From Oscillospiraceae bacterium (GTDB taxonomy: Bacteria > Bacillota > Clostridia > Oscillospirales > Ruminococcaceae), in the NCBI GenBank assembly GCA_016291435.1, contig JAEEXH010000024.1:1-35162 (forward strand): DNA of 35,162 nt, written 5' to 3'. This document shows, piece after piece, positions 16,393-24,997 of the stretch. The position numbers and the translations under genes are program-made. The notes under the pieces were generated by a model that saw nothing but the letters and a program-made list of their open reading frames with translations, was not told where the DNA came from and ran no database searches. Numbering within the stretch: position 1 is the first letter of the stretch; the number at the start of each line of letters is the position of its first letter.

Positions 16393-19300
16393 TTATCCAT
16401 TTTCGGCAGCATTTTCCTCGAAGATGCCGATGACCGCCCGCATGAGATCCACGGAATATTCTCCCTTCACAAGCCGCACTGCGACGTAATAAGGCGGCTT
16501 CTTGTCGTTGAACGCAATACGGTCGTAATACTTCACCATAAGCGCGCGGAGCTGGTTTGCGTTCGGGTGCGTGATGAAGAAGAACAGTGCGCCGCGCTTC
16601 TGCGAAATCTCCGTGATGCCGAGCCGCCCGGCGGTGTTGCGCAGGAGCGATGCGTCAATGAGATTCAGAAGGCTCTGCGGGGGCTCGCCGAAGCGGTCGA
16701 TCAGCTCATCCACAAGGTCGGATTTGTCCTCGGGCGTACCGACCAGCGCAATGCGGCGGTAGATCTCAAGCCGCGAGGTCATGCTGCCGATATAATCCTC
16801 CGGAATATGCGCCTCGACCTGAATATCGACGGTGCAGGCAGGCGGCACGGGCGGTGCTTCGCCCTTCTCCTCCGCGATGGCTTCATTGAGGAGCTTCAGA
16901 TACATCTCATAGCCGACCTGCTCCATCTGACCGTGCTGCTGCCCGCCCAGAATGCTGCCGGCGCCGCGGATCTCCAGATCGCGCATTGCAATGCGGAAGC
17001 CGCTGCCGAACTGCGTAAACTCGCGCATGGCCGCAAGGCGCTTCTCCGCAACCTCTGTCAGCGAGCGGTTCGGCTGATAGGTGAAATAGGCATAGGCACG
17101 GCGGGAGGAGCGCCCGACACGCCCGCGGAGCTGATAGAGCTGCGAGAGTCCGAAGCGGTCTGCCTGCTCCAGAATCAGCGTGTTGACATTCGGCACATCG
17201 ACACCGGTCTCTATGATGGTCGTACAGACGAGAATGTCAATCTCATGATCGACCAGACGCCGCCAGATCTCGCTCAGCTCCTGCTCGGACATTTTGCCGT
17301 GTGCAAAGCCGATGCGGGCGTCCGGCAGCATTTCCTGCAATTTCGCCGCACACTGGATGATCGTCTCGACGCGGTTGTGCAGATAATAGACCTGTCCGCC
17401 GCGTTTCAGCTCGCGCTGGATCGCCTGCACGATCAGCCCCGCATTGTATTCGAGCACGAAGCTCTGCACGGGGTATCTGTCCTGCGGCGGCTCCTCGATC
17501 ACGCTCATGTCGCGGATGCCGGAGAGCGCCATATTCAGCGTGCGCGGGATAGGCGTTGCCGAAAGCGTCAGCATGTCAACGCCGTGGAACAGCTCCTTGA
17601 AGCGTTCCTTGTGCGCGACGCCGAAGCGCTGCTCCTCGTCGATGATCGCAAGCCCGAGCGCCGCAAATTTCACATCCTTAGAAAGCATGCGGTGCGTGCC
17701 GATCAGCAGATCGACCGTTCCTTTTTTCAGTTTCTCCAGCACTTCCGTCTGCTGCTTTTTCGTGCGGAAGCGCGAGAGCAGCTCGATGTTGATTGGGAGC
17801 GGTTCAAAGCGCCGCAGTGCGGTCTCATAGTGCTGATTCGCAAGCACGGTCGTCGGGGCGAGCAGCACGCACTGCTTCCCCGAAAGAATACATTTCAGTG
17901 CTGCACGGAATGCGACCTCTGTCTTGCCGAAGCCCACATCACCGCAGAGCAGCCGGTCCATCGGCGTGTCGCGCTCCATGTCGCGCTTGATCTCCTCGAT
18001 GCTGCGGAGCTGATCGTTCGTTTCGATATAAGGGAAGCGCTCCTCAAATTCCCGCTGCATGTCGTCGTCGGGCGAGAAGCGGAAGCCCTCCGCCTTCTGC
18101 CGCGCCGCATAGAGCCGGATGAGCTGCGCCGCCATATCCTTGACAGCCTTTTTGACGCTGGTGCGCGTTTTCTGCCACTCAGCCGACCCGAGCTTGTTGA
18201 GCTTCACCGCGCCGTCATCCTTGCCGCCGATATAGCGCGAGACCATATCAAGCTGCGTCACGGGAACATAGAGCTCATCGCCGCCCGCGTATTCAATCGT
18301 GATATAATCCTTGGTGATGCCCTCCATCTCGAGCTTGCGGATGCCCGCAAACCGCCCGATGCCGTGGCTCTGGTGCACGACCAGATCACCCTCGGAAATC
18401 TCAGAGAGCGCACGGATCTCCTGCCCCTTCTTGAAGCGCCGCTTCTTGAGCACAGTGCTCTGTGCCTTGCTCTGCGCGATACATGCGCATCGGATGCCGG
18501 GGTAGTCAAATCCGCCGGAGAGGCCGCTGCGCATCAGCAGCACCTTGCCCTCCTCAGGCAGAGAATCCTGCGCGGCAATGCTGCACGGGATGCCGCTCCC
18601 CTGCAAATCTGCCATGAGAATCGGGAGGGTCTTCTCGGTGCCGCCGCAGACTGCAACTGCATAGCCGCGCTTCAGAAGCTCCGAGAGGTCATCTGCGAGA
18701 ATGCGCGTACTGCCGCCCCACGGTGCGGTCTGTGCCGCCTCGACCGAGAGCATCTTCTGATAATTGAACACATTTGCGCTCGCCATGAACGCATTGAGGC
18801 AGGTAAGCGGCGATTCCTGCGCCTTTCTGAGCACCGCCGGCGCATCGAGATAATACTCCGCGAGCTTCCGCGAGAAGATGCCGTCTTCCAGCATGAGCTT
18901 CACATCTTCCAGATAACGCGCCGCAATGCCGCGCAGTGCTTCGATCACATTTGTCGATTCGCAGAGCATCACGCCGCGGAATCCGTAGTCAAAGACAGTC
19001 GCGGGCGTCTTGTAGATCAGCGGGAAATAGAGATCCAGATCGGAGAGCGACACGCCGTTTTCAAGGTGATCTGCCGCCTCCGCATATTTCATTTTCAGCT
19101 TTTCGGCATGCTTGCCGCGGACAGCCTTTGCCAGCGCACGGATCTGTTCGGCGAGGTCTGACGCATCGGGCAGTGCTTCGACCGCAGGCGCCAGCAGGAT
19201 TTCGCTGACGGGGTCCGTTCTGCGCTGAGTCTCCGGCTCAAACCATGTCATCGAATCAATGTCATCGCCCCAGAACTCAATGCGCACCGGCATCAGCTCC

Positions 19301-19854
19301 TGCGGCGGAAAAATATCAAAGATCGCACCGCGCACCGAAAACTGACACGGCGCATCGACCTGATCGCAGCGGCGGTAGCCCATCGCGACAAGCTGCTCCG
19401 CAAGATCGCTCTGCGGAATGCTGTCCTCCGCACGCAGATGCAGCGTGTGCGATTCGAGCACATCCCGCGGGACCGTATACTGCATCACAGCCTCCGCCGA
19501 TGCAGCCACAACCTTGCAGGTGCCGCTGCACACCGCCGAGAGCGCGGCAATGCGCAGCTGCTCGTATTCACGCGAAATATTCGCTTCCGAGAGGAAGTTC
19601 CGCTCCTTTGCAGGGTACGGGTATGCCGCCCGCTCCCCTGCCATAAAGTTGATGTCCTCACAGAGCATCCGTGCGGATGCTTCATCGGCAGTGACCGCCA
19701 GAAGCGGACCGTCCTGCGAGAGCGTCAGCAAAAGCTGCGCCTTGTGCAGCGCCGATGCGCCGGTCAGCGAGACCGGAGAAATGCCCTTGTCCAGACAGCG
19801 CCGCAGCTCCTTTACCGCCGGGAGCCTGGCGCCTGTCTCAGTGAAAAAACGCAT
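16393..19854 (-). CDS. mfd: Transcription-repair coupling factor Mfd
   Basis: The protein has 1153 residues, the usual length of Mfd. It releases RNA polymerase stalled at DNA damage and recruits UvrA. The N-terminal UvrB-like part precedes an RNA-polymerase interaction domain near residues 470-540. The RecG-like translocase follows, with Walker A GDVGFGKTE near residue 640, DEEQ in IIDEEQRFGV near 738, and TLSATPIPRTLNM. It also has the TRG region and a C-terminal UvrA-binding domain. The start ATG 19854 has GGAGG ahead, and a very stable hairpin lies just upstream of that site. It is the last gene of an operon behind pth, an order common in Firmicutes. Confidence 0.97.
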   Translation of the reverse strand: MRFFTETGARLPAVKELRRCLDKGISPVSLTGASALHKAQLLLTLSQDGPLLAVTADEASARMLCEDINFMAGERAAYPYPAKERNFLSEANISREYEQLRIAALSAVCSGTCKVVAASAEAVMQYTVPRDVLESHTLHLRAEDSIPQSDLAEQLVAMGYRRCDQVDAPCQFSVRGAIFDIFPPQELMPVRIEFWGDDIDSMTWFEPETQRRTDPVSEILLAPAVEALPDASDLAEQIRALAKAVRGKHAEKLKMKYAEAADHLENGVSLSDLDLYFPLIYKTPATVFDYGFRGVMLCESTNVIEALRGIAARYLEDVKLMLEDGIFSRKLAEYYLDAPAVLRKAQESPLTCLNAFMASANVFNYQKMLSVEAAQTAPWGGSTRILADDLSELLKRGYAVAVCGGTEKTLPILMADLQGSGIPCSIAAQDSLPEEGKVLLMRSGLSGGFDYPGIRCACIAQSKAQSTVLKKRRFKKGQEIRALSEISEGDLVVHQSHGIGRFAGIRKLEMEGITKDYITIEYAGGDELYVPVTQLDMVSRYIGGKDDGAVKLNKLGSAEWQKTRTSVKKAVKDMAAQLIRLYAARQKAEGFRFSPDDDMQREFEERFPYIETNDQLRSIEEIKRDMERDTPMDRLLCGDVGFGKTEVAFRAALKCILSGKQCVLLAPTTVLANQHYETALRRFEPLPINIELLSRFRTKKQQTEVLEKLKKGTVDLLIGTHRMLSKDVKFAALGLAIIDEEQRFGVAHKERFKELFHGVDMLTLSATPIPRTLNMALSGIRDMSVIEEPPQDRYPVQSFVLEYNAGLIVQAIQRELKRGGQVYYLHNRVETIIQCAAKLQEMLPDARIGFAHGKMSEQELSEIWRRLVDHEIDILVCTTIIETGVDVPNVNTLILEQADRFGLSQLYQLRGRVGRSSRRAYAYFTYQPNRSLTEVAEKRLAAMREFTQFGSGFRIAMRDLEIRGAGSILGGQQHGQMEQVGYEMYLKLLNEAIAEEKGEAPPVPPACTVDIQVEAHIPEDYIGSMTSRLEIYRRIALVGTPEDKSDLVDELIDRFGEPPQSLLNLIDASLLRNTAGRLGITEISQKRGALFFFITHPNANQLRALMVKYYDRIAFNDKKPPYYVAVRLVKGEYSVDLMRAVIGIFEENAAENG

Positions 19855-19867
19855 AGAAACGCCTCCG

Positions 19868-19892
19868 GGGGCGATCCGCGAACGGACGCCCC
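19868..19892 (-). other. Stable UUCG-loop hairpin ahead of mfd
   Basis: On the minus strand GGGGCG-TCCG-TTCG-CGGA-T-CGCCCC forms a 10-bp GC-rich stem with one bulge and a UUCG tetraloop. It fills the gap between the pth stop and the mfd ribosome-binding site (CGGAGG at 19867-19862). There is no T run, so it is more likely a translational or processing element than a terminator. Confidence 0.7.
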
Positions 19893-19896
19893 TCTG

Positions 19897-20526
19897 TTAT
19901 TTATTGTTAAATTGATTCATCGCCTTGTCGGTCTGCCCCTTGAGCATCAGCTCCAGCGCCTCAGTGACCTTCTTTGCGGTCTCTGAAAGCACGCCCCGCT
20001 CCTCCTCGCTGAATGCCGAAAGCACCCAGTCTGCAAGCGGATAATCGGGATGCGGCTTCTTTCCGATCCCGACGCGGATACGCGGGAACTGGTCGGAGCC
20101 GGAGAGATAGATGATATTCTTGATGCCGTTGTGACCGCCGTCGCTTCCCTTCTTGCGGATGCGCAGCCCGCCGACCGGCAGCGTGATGTCATCGTATATG
20201 ATAATGGTACGCTCGGGCGGGATCTGATAGAACTGCATCGCTTCCGTGACCGCCTGCCCGCTGAGATTCATGAAGGTCTCAGGTTTCAGGAGCAGGCAGC
20301 GCGTCTCACCGCACTGCGCATCGGCGGTGTGCGATTTGAAGCGGTGCTTCTGAAACTGCGCGCCGCAGTGCTCCGCAAAGGCGTCGATCATGAGAAAGCC
20401 TGTATTATGCCTTGTGTTTGCATACTTGGATTCGTAGTTGCCGAGCCCCGCGATGATATATTCCGGCGGACCGGCGGGCGCGGGCGTCTGCGATTCCAGC
20501 TGCTTGAAAAGATCGAATATACTCAT
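19897..20526 (-). CDS. pth: Peptidyl-tRNA hydrolase
   Basis: The protein has 209 residues from ATG 20526, which has GAGG seven bases ahead; an in-frame GTG at 20541 overlaps the previous stop and is an alternative. The enzyme cleaves peptidyl-tRNA released during translation. The core is typical: IIAGLGNYESKYANTRHNTG with Asn30 and catalytic His40, KPETFMNLSG, YDDITLPVGGLRIR and GSDGGHNGIKN. About 20 residues precede the usual N-terminus (MSIFDLFKQLESQ, then Pro/Ala). It lies between a PHP phosphoesterase gene and mfd. Confidence 0.95.
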   Translation of the reverse strand: MSIFDLFKQLESQTPAPAGPPEYIIAGLGNYESKYANTRHNTGFLMIDAFAEHCGAQFQKHRFKSHTADAQCGETRCLLLKPETFMNLSGQAVTEAMQFYQIPPERTIIIYDDITLPVGGLRIRKKGSDGGHNGIKNIIYLSGSDQFPRIRVGIGKKPHPDYPLADWVLSAFSEEERGVLSETAKKVTEALELMLKGQTDKAMNQFNNK

Positions 20527-20537
20527 TATTTGCCTCG

Positions 20538-21419
20538 TCACAGCACCAGCGGGATGAGCCGCGGCTGATGCTTCTCAAAATAGGTCAGATTGGAAAATCC
20601 CGCATCCGATGCCATTCTCAGGAGCTGAGACATGCCGTATGCCAGATGCTTGGTATCATGCGCATCGGAGCCGATCGTCAGGAGCTCGCCGCCGAGCTGC
20701 CGGTAACGCCGGAGCAGCGTCAGGTCGGGATCGGTGAACGGCACGGCAGATTTCAGCCCGGAGCCGTTCAGCTCAAGTGCCTTGCCGTTTGCGATCAGCG
20801 TGCGGAAGATCTCGTCAATCACAGGATAATGCTGCGTGAGATCATAGCCGAAGCGGTCAGGGATATAACGCAGAGCATAGGTCAGATGGCCGAGCGTGTC
20901 AAAGGAGCCGGACGCTGCCAGCCGCAGCTCCTCCTCAAAATACATGCCGAGCAGAAGCGGGATGCTGAGACTGCCGTAATCGAGAAAATAGAAATCCGGC
21001 ATGCCCGGGAGCTCATGCACCGAGCCGATGACGATGTCGAGCCGCGGGTCATCGTAGACGGCGCGGGCAAGCTCCGGCGCCTGCGGGATCTGCCCGACCT
21101 CCGAGCCGCAGAGCACCTTCACCGGCGAGCCCGCATTGTTCGCACGGGCAGTCAGCGTTTCGGAGACAGAGCCCTCGTAAACGCGCGCGGAATCGTAGAG
21201 AAACTCCTCCGTTTCCTCCGCGTGATAATGCTCCGCCGGATACCAGCGGTTGATCTCAACATGATCGGTGACTGCCATGATGCGGAGCTGCATCTTCTCT
21301 GCCGCACGGATGCGGTCTTCGACCGTCTGCTGCGTCGCATCGGGTGAATGCCATGTATGCGTATGCAGATCCATCGGGATATCGGGATACCGCTTGTCAC
21401 TCTGTGTCGCTTGGGACAT
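20538..21419 (-). CDS. PHP-domain phosphoesterase (histidinol-phosphatase-like)
   Basis: The protein has 293 residues. Motif I is MDLHTHTWHSPDAT (residues 16-29), followed by VTDHVEIN, then GSEVGQ, IGSVHELPG and TIGSDAHDT. These are the metal-binding blocks of the PHP family, close to HisJ-type histidinol phosphatases. No other his gene is nearby, so the natural substrate could be another phosphomonoester. The start ATG 21419 lies inside the preceding gene, whose stop is at 21397-21399, so translation is probably coupled. A TTG three bases earlier is possible. The next gene, pth, follows within about 12 bases. Confidence 0.85.
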   Translation of the reverse strand: MSQATQSDKRYPDIPMDLHTHTWHSPDATQQTVEDRIRAAEKMQLRIMAVTDHVEINRWYPAEHYHAEETEEFLYDSARVYEGSVSETLTARANNAGSPVKVLCGSEVGQIPQAPELARAVYDDPRLDIVIGSVHELPGMPDFYFLDYGSLSIPLLLGMYFEEELRLAASGSFDTLGHLTYALRYIPDRFGYDLTQHYPVIDEIFRTLIANGKALELNGSGLKSAVPFTDPDLTLLRRYRQLGGELLTIGSDAHDTKHLAYGMSQLLRMASDAGFSNLTYFEKHQPRLIPLVL

Positions 21420-21975
21420 CAATCATCACCCATCTTCCGTTGATTTTGTAAACGCGGATATACTGCGTAAGGCTCACAGGCTCGCCGCTGCTCTTGATGC
21501 GCACCGAAACCGAAAGCGTGTAGCCCTTTGTAACCTTCACATCCATGCCGTATGCCGTCTTGATGCCGGATGCGATCTTGTCAAGACGCTCCTGCTCCAC
21601 GGGAGTCTTTGTACGGAGCGATGCCTTGTAGTCTGCCTGCATCCCGTATGAAAGCTGCCCCGCAGCGATCACGGCACCGCAGGTCTCATAGACAGACTGC
21701 CCCGTGTCATCGGTGTTCTGAATGAGCCATGCCGGGAACGCTTCGCACATCCCGGCGGCGCTCTGCCGGCTCATGCCCTTGTAAAAGGTCCGCACGGGCT
21801 TCATGAAGGGATCCTTCAGCACAAGGTACACGCAGACGCACGCGATCAGCACGAGGATTGCGGCGATCAGGCGCTCTGATTTCTGCTTGCCCGAGAGCGG
21901 CAGATCCGCAGGCTGAAACTCCTTCCGCTCAAAGATGCCGCTTTCGCCAAGCTGTTCCTTTTCCTGCTCCGGCAT
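21397..21975 (-). CDS. Single-pass membrane protein of unknown function
   Basis: This 192-residue protein has a charged cytoplasmic N-terminus (1-35), one membrane helix (about 36-52, LIAAILVLIACVCVYLVL) and an extracellular domain of about 135 residues with LTQYIRVYKINGRWVMIDV near the end. That end resembles small lipoprotein or NTF2-like domains, but I cannot name a family. The ATG lies one base after the stop of the upstream gene, and its 3' end overlaps the PHP gene, so it is co-translated with both. Confidence 0.7.
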   Translation of the reverse strand: MPEQEKEQLGESGIFERKEFQPADLPLSGKQKSERLIAAILVLIACVCVYLVLKDPFMKPVRTFYKGMSRQSAAGMCEAFPAWLIQNTDDTGQSVYETCGAVIAAGQLSYGMQADYKASLRTKTPVEQERLDKIASGIKTAYGMDVKVTKGYTLSVSVRIKSSGEPVSLTQYIRVYKINGRWVMIDVPSDTE

Positions 21976-21976
21976 A

Positions 21977-22933
21977 TCACTCTGCTCCCTCCTGCATCAG
22001 CTCCGGCACGAGCTGATCGAGCAGCTCCTTCGCCTGATCGAATGCAATCTGATTCTTTTCCTTCGTTTCCATATTCTCATAGGGCTGACGGATCGCGAGA
22101 TAAGTGCCCGCATTGAGCGGCTTTTCGAGCCCCAGACGCTTCGCAAACTGCGTCCCGCTGAGCATCAGCTTGTAGCCGTCCACAGCCGCACAGTCGGGAT
22201 AGAGCTCCGTGAGATCCGCGAAGATCTCTGCGCCCTTGCCCTCGGGCGTCAGATACGCCTCCGACGCATCGTCTGCAATCACGAGCATGCAGTTCGCCGT
22301 CTCAAACTGCACCATGAGCTGCGTATTTGCCGATGCCGAATCCGCAGAGCCGGTTTCCAGCGTGCCCTGCGAGACCGGCACATAGACCAGCCCGACCTCC
22401 TGCTTCTCGTTGCCGTTATAATCCGGGCAGTGCTCTGCCGCCCAGCCGGTCAGCTCAGGCGTGTGCAGATAAATTTCGTCATTTGCGGAGATCACAAGGA
22501 TCCGCAGATCGGGATCTTCGCGCGTCACATAGTCATAGATCAGAAACGCGCCGACAAACGCGACAAATACTGCCATGCCGAGCCACCACTTCGAGTGATA
22601 GAGCCAGTTTCCGAATCGCTCGCCGAGCGAATATTTCTTCTCAGGGTCGCGCCCGCGGAGCTTGTCGCTCTCCTCAATGACGCCCTGTCTGAGGCGCATG
22701 AGCTCGACCTTCTCCTCCTGAAGCTCCCGCGCATATTCCTCGCGCTCGCGGTATGCAGCTTCCTCGGCATCCGCCTGCCGCTTCCGTTCACGCAGCTCTG
22801 CTTCGCGGCGCGCCTGCGCCTGCATCTCCCACGCATTGCGGAACGCAGACGCCTCACGCGGGGTCTGTGCCTCATGCGGGTCAGGCTGCGCCTGCTCCGG
22901 AATCTTCTTTTCCTCGTCGCTCAAGCTGTTCAC
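21977..22933 (-). CDS. Coiled-coil single-pass membrane protein of unknown function
   Basis: This 318-residue protein starts at GTG 22933, with GGAAGG only two to three bases ahead. Residues 1-40 are acidic and Pro/Gln-rich. Residues about 40-95 are a charged Arg/Glu/Ala coiled coil. A membrane helix spans about 117-136. The outside part has LRILVISANDEIYLHTPELTG and a C-terminal helix rich in Glu. No enzyme motif is seen. It is first in the operon with the next single-pass protein, PHP, pth and mfd. The two membrane proteins may form a complex, judged by order and shared topology only. Confidence 0.7.
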   Translation of the reverse strand: MNSLSDEEKKIPEQAQPDPHEAQTPREASAFRNAWEMQAQARREAELRERKRQADAEEAAYREREEYARELQEEKVELMRLRQGVIEESDKLRGRDPEKKYSLGERFGNWLYHSKWWLGMAVFVAFVGAFLIYDYVTREDPDLRILVISANDEIYLHTPELTGWAAEHCPDYNGNEKQEVGLVYVPVSQGTLETGSADSASANTQLMVQFETANCMLVIADDASEAYLTPEGKGAEIFADLTELYPDCAAVDGYKLMLSGTQFAKRLGLEKPLNAGTYLAIRQPYENMETKEKNQIAFDQAKELLDQLVPELMQEGAE

Positions 22934-22947
22934 ATCCTTCCGGTACT

Positions 22948-22976
22948 ATTGTAACATATTTTTGCAGAGAATGCAA
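22948..22976 (-). promoter_or_regulatory. Promoter of the coiled-coil to mfd operon
   Basis: On the minus strand TTGCAT (22976-22971), 17 bp, TACAAT (22953-22948). The start would fall near 22941, only about eight bases before GTG 22933, giving a very short leader. Confidence 0.55.
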
Positions 22977-22999
22977 GGGAGCACGCAAGATTTCACGCA

Positions 23000-23035
23000 G
23001 ACAGCAAAGAACCGGCAGCATTTCTCTGCCGGTTC
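23000..23035 (-). terminator. Terminator of gmd
   Basis: GAACCGGCAG (23009-23018) pairs with CTGCCGGTTC (23026-23035). On the minus strand the stem is followed by TTTGCTGTCT. It lies 17 bases after the gmd stop. Confidence 0.75.
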
Positions 23036-23051
23036 AGCTTCACATTCCGTT

Positions 23052-24095
23052 TTATGCGTTCTGCATTGCCTTCTCGCGCTTTGCGAGCGCTCTGTCGTGC
23101 TCTGCCATAATGCGGATCAGTTCCTCGTAGGAGGTCTTCTGCGGATTCCAGCCGAGGACAGTTCTCGCCTTGGTCGGGTCGCCCCAGAGATTGTCCACAT
23201 CCGTCGGACGGAACCATGCGGGATTGACGCAGACGAGCATTTTGCCGGTCGCGGCGTCATAGCCCTTTTCGTCCACACCGGTACCCTCCCAGCGGAGCGT
23301 GATGCCGTTTGCGGCAAATGCCTTCTCGGTGAAGTCGCGGACAGTATGCTGCACGCCCGTCGCGATGACGAAATCATCCGGCGTCTCCTGCTGCATGATC
23401 AGCCACATGCACTCGACATAGTCCTTTGCATAGCCCCAGTCGCGCAGGGAATCCATGTTGCCGAGCTCAAGATGATCCTGCAAGCCCTCGGCGATGCGTC
23501 CGGCGGCAAGGGTGATCTTGCGCGTGACGAAATTCTCGCCGCGGCGCTCCGATTCGTGGTTGAAAAGGATGCCGTTCACGCAGAACATGCCGTAAGCCTC
23601 GCGGTATTCCTTCATCATCCAGAAGCCGTACTGCTTTGCAATCGCATAGGGGCTGTACGGATGGAAAGGCGTGGTCTCGCGCTGGGGGATCTCCTCGACC
23701 TTGCCGTAGAGCTCAGAGGTCGATGCCTGATAGATGCGGGTCTTCTTTGTGAGGCCTGCGATGCGCACAGCCTCCAGAATGCGCAGCACGCCGAGCGCAT
23801 CGACATCGCCGGTGTACTCTGCCGCGTCAAAGGAGACCTGCACATGCGACTGTGCCGCAAGATTATAGATCTCATCGGGCTGTGTCTCAAGCACGATGCG
23901 GATGATCGCGGACGAATCCGAGAGATCGCCGTCGTGCAGCTTGATTTTATCGAGAATATGCTCGATTCTGCCGGTGTTTGCGATGGATGCACGGCGGACG
24001 ATGCCGTGAACCTCGTAGCCCTTTTCGAGCAGCAGCTCCGCGAGATAGGAGCCGTCCTGCCCGGTGATGCCGGTGATCAGTGCAACCTTTGCCAT
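23052..24095 (-). CDS. gmd: GDP-mannose 4,6-dehydratase
   Basis: The protein has 347 residues, the usual size, starting at ATG 24095 with GGAGGT seven bases ahead. It converts GDP-D-mannose to GDP-4-keto-6-deoxy-D-mannose, the precursor of GDP-fucose and GDP-rhamnose. The Rossmann motif is [12 protein letters not shown] and the active site is [29 protein letters not shown] and [20 protein letters not shown] are strongly typical of Gmd. The next enzyme, such as GDP-fucose synthase, is not adjacent. It has its own promoter and terminator. It probably supplies a deoxysugar for surface glycans. Confidence 0.95.
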   Translation of the reverse strand: MAKVALITGITGQDGSYLAELLLEKGYEVHGIVRRASIANTGRIEHILDKIKLHDGDLSDSSAIIRIVLETQPDEIYNLAAQSHVQVSFDAAEYTGDVDALGVLRILEAVRIAGLTKKTRIYQASTSELYGKVEEIPQRETTPFHPYSPYAIAKQYGFWMMKEYREAYGMFCVNGILFNHESERRGENFVTRKITLAAGRIAEGLQDHLELGNMDSLRDWGYAKDYVECMWLIMQQETPDDFVIATGVQHTVRDFTEKAFAANGITLRWEGTGVDEKGYDAATGKMLVCVNPAWFRPTDVDNLWGDPTKARTVLGWNPQKTSYEELIRIMAEHDRALAKREKAMQNA

Positions 24096-24162
24096 AGGTA
24101 ATACCTCCGTTGTTGTGATGATCCTCCCGCGGCAATCCTGCGCGGAAAGGTACCTGTCATGT

Positions 24163-24191
24163 ATTATACCACATATTCGGAAGAAATGCAA
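24163..24191 (-). promoter_or_regulatory. Promoter of gmd
   Basis: On the minus strand TTGCAT (24191-24186), 17 bp, TATAAT (24168-24163), with a leader of about 60 bases to ATG 24095. Confidence 0.82.
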
Positions 24192-24200
24192 GCCGGGCAG

Positions 24201-24241
24201 AACACAATCGGCGCACCGCAGCAGAAACCGCAGTGCGCCGT
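24201..24241 (-). repeat. 41-bp direct repeat, copy 1 (terminator-like)
   Basis: This copy is identical base for base to 25960-26000. The ends form CGGCGCA/TGCGCCG stems, and on the minus strand the hairpin is followed by ATTGTGTT, so it can terminate the SDR-GNAT operon, whose stop is at 24248-24250. Confidence 0.85.
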
Positions 24242-24247
24242 TCACTG

Positions 24248-24985
24248 TTATTCCGCGTGACGGACAAATACCGACACACATTCCCGTATGGAATATCCGA
24301 ACAGGGAACGCAGACGAAGCATCGGCAGATTGTTGGACGAAACCTTCACAAGCAAAGCCCGGTCCCCCGCTTCAAGCGTGTACTGCTCTGCCGCATACGG
24401 CACAGTAAAACCCATCCCGCGCGCGGATTCCTGATCCAAAAGCCCGCCGAGCAGATCGTCCTGCACGCCGTTCCCGGCAGATCTCAGAATGTCGAACGCG
24501 ACCGGCTGATCCTTCACAGTCACAATATGCACGCGGCAGCCGCCCTCCCGCAGGAGATCGGAGATCCAGTTTGCATAGCGGATTCCGGCAATCTGCGGTG
24601 AAAAATGCGGATCCAGCGCAATGCGATCGGTCTGAAACACGGCGCCGCTCCGCACGCGCATCAGGATATCGCCGATCTCTGCTTCATCCGGCGTGTGTAC
24701 GCCGATCTGCGGCGCATATCTCTGCCAGATGCCGGGCAGCTCCGGCTCTGTCCGCAAACGCTTCTCCATCGTGATCATCGTTTCTGCATACCGGAAGCCG
24801 TACTCCTGCACCGTGAGACTCAGCGCAGGCATATTCTCCGGGAGCTTGACCACACAATAAGGGCTGTCGAGACAACCGAGCGCTTCTTTGAGTACTTCAG
24901 GGCTGTCTGTGCGCTCTGCCTCCAGCTCCTGCACGCGCATCCCGAGATTGCGCTGCTCCCATACCGCATCAATGATCTTTGCCAT
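24248..24985 (-). CDS. GNAT-family N-acetyltransferase, dTDP-fucosamine acetyltransferase-like
   Basis: The protein has 245 residues and starts at ATG 24985 after GGAGGA. The segment [15 protein letters not shown], then YANWI, is the signature region of the WecD/RffC type of GNAT enzymes that acetylate amino-deoxysugars on nucleotide carriers. The last third, with a beta strand [15 protein letters not shown], then [23 protein letters not shown] near the C-terminus, fits the acetyl-CoA fold; N-x-P-M-L-R-L is the usual late GNAT helix. It follows the SDR gene by twelve bases. The likely role is in surface-sugar or antigen modification. The exact substrate is uncertain because no WecE-like aminotransferase is present. 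Confidence 0.75.
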   Translation of the reverse strand: MAKIIDAVWEQRNLGMRVQELEAERTDSPEVLKEALGCLDSPYCVVKLPENMPALSLTVQEYGFRYAETMITMEKRLRTEPELPGIWQRYAPQIGVHTPDEAEIGDILMRVRSGAVFQTDRIALDPHFSPQIAGIRYANWISDLLREGGCRVHIVTVKDQPVAFDILRSAGNGVQDDLLGGLLDQESARGMGFTVPYAAEQYTLEAGDRALLVKVSSNNLPMLRLRSLFGYSIRECVSVFVRHAE

Positions 24986-24997
24986 ATTCTCCTCCGT

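Noticed and set aside
16375-19161. Very long open frame on the plus strand antisense to mfd
   Set aside because: It is a shadow of the GC-rich mfd gene: no ribosome-binding site, His/Arg/Asp-rich unnatural composition and no domain.
20538-21419. Assignment of the PHP protein as hisK of a histidine operon
   Set aside because: No other his gene is present and PHP enzymes have several substrates, so only a family-level name is supported.
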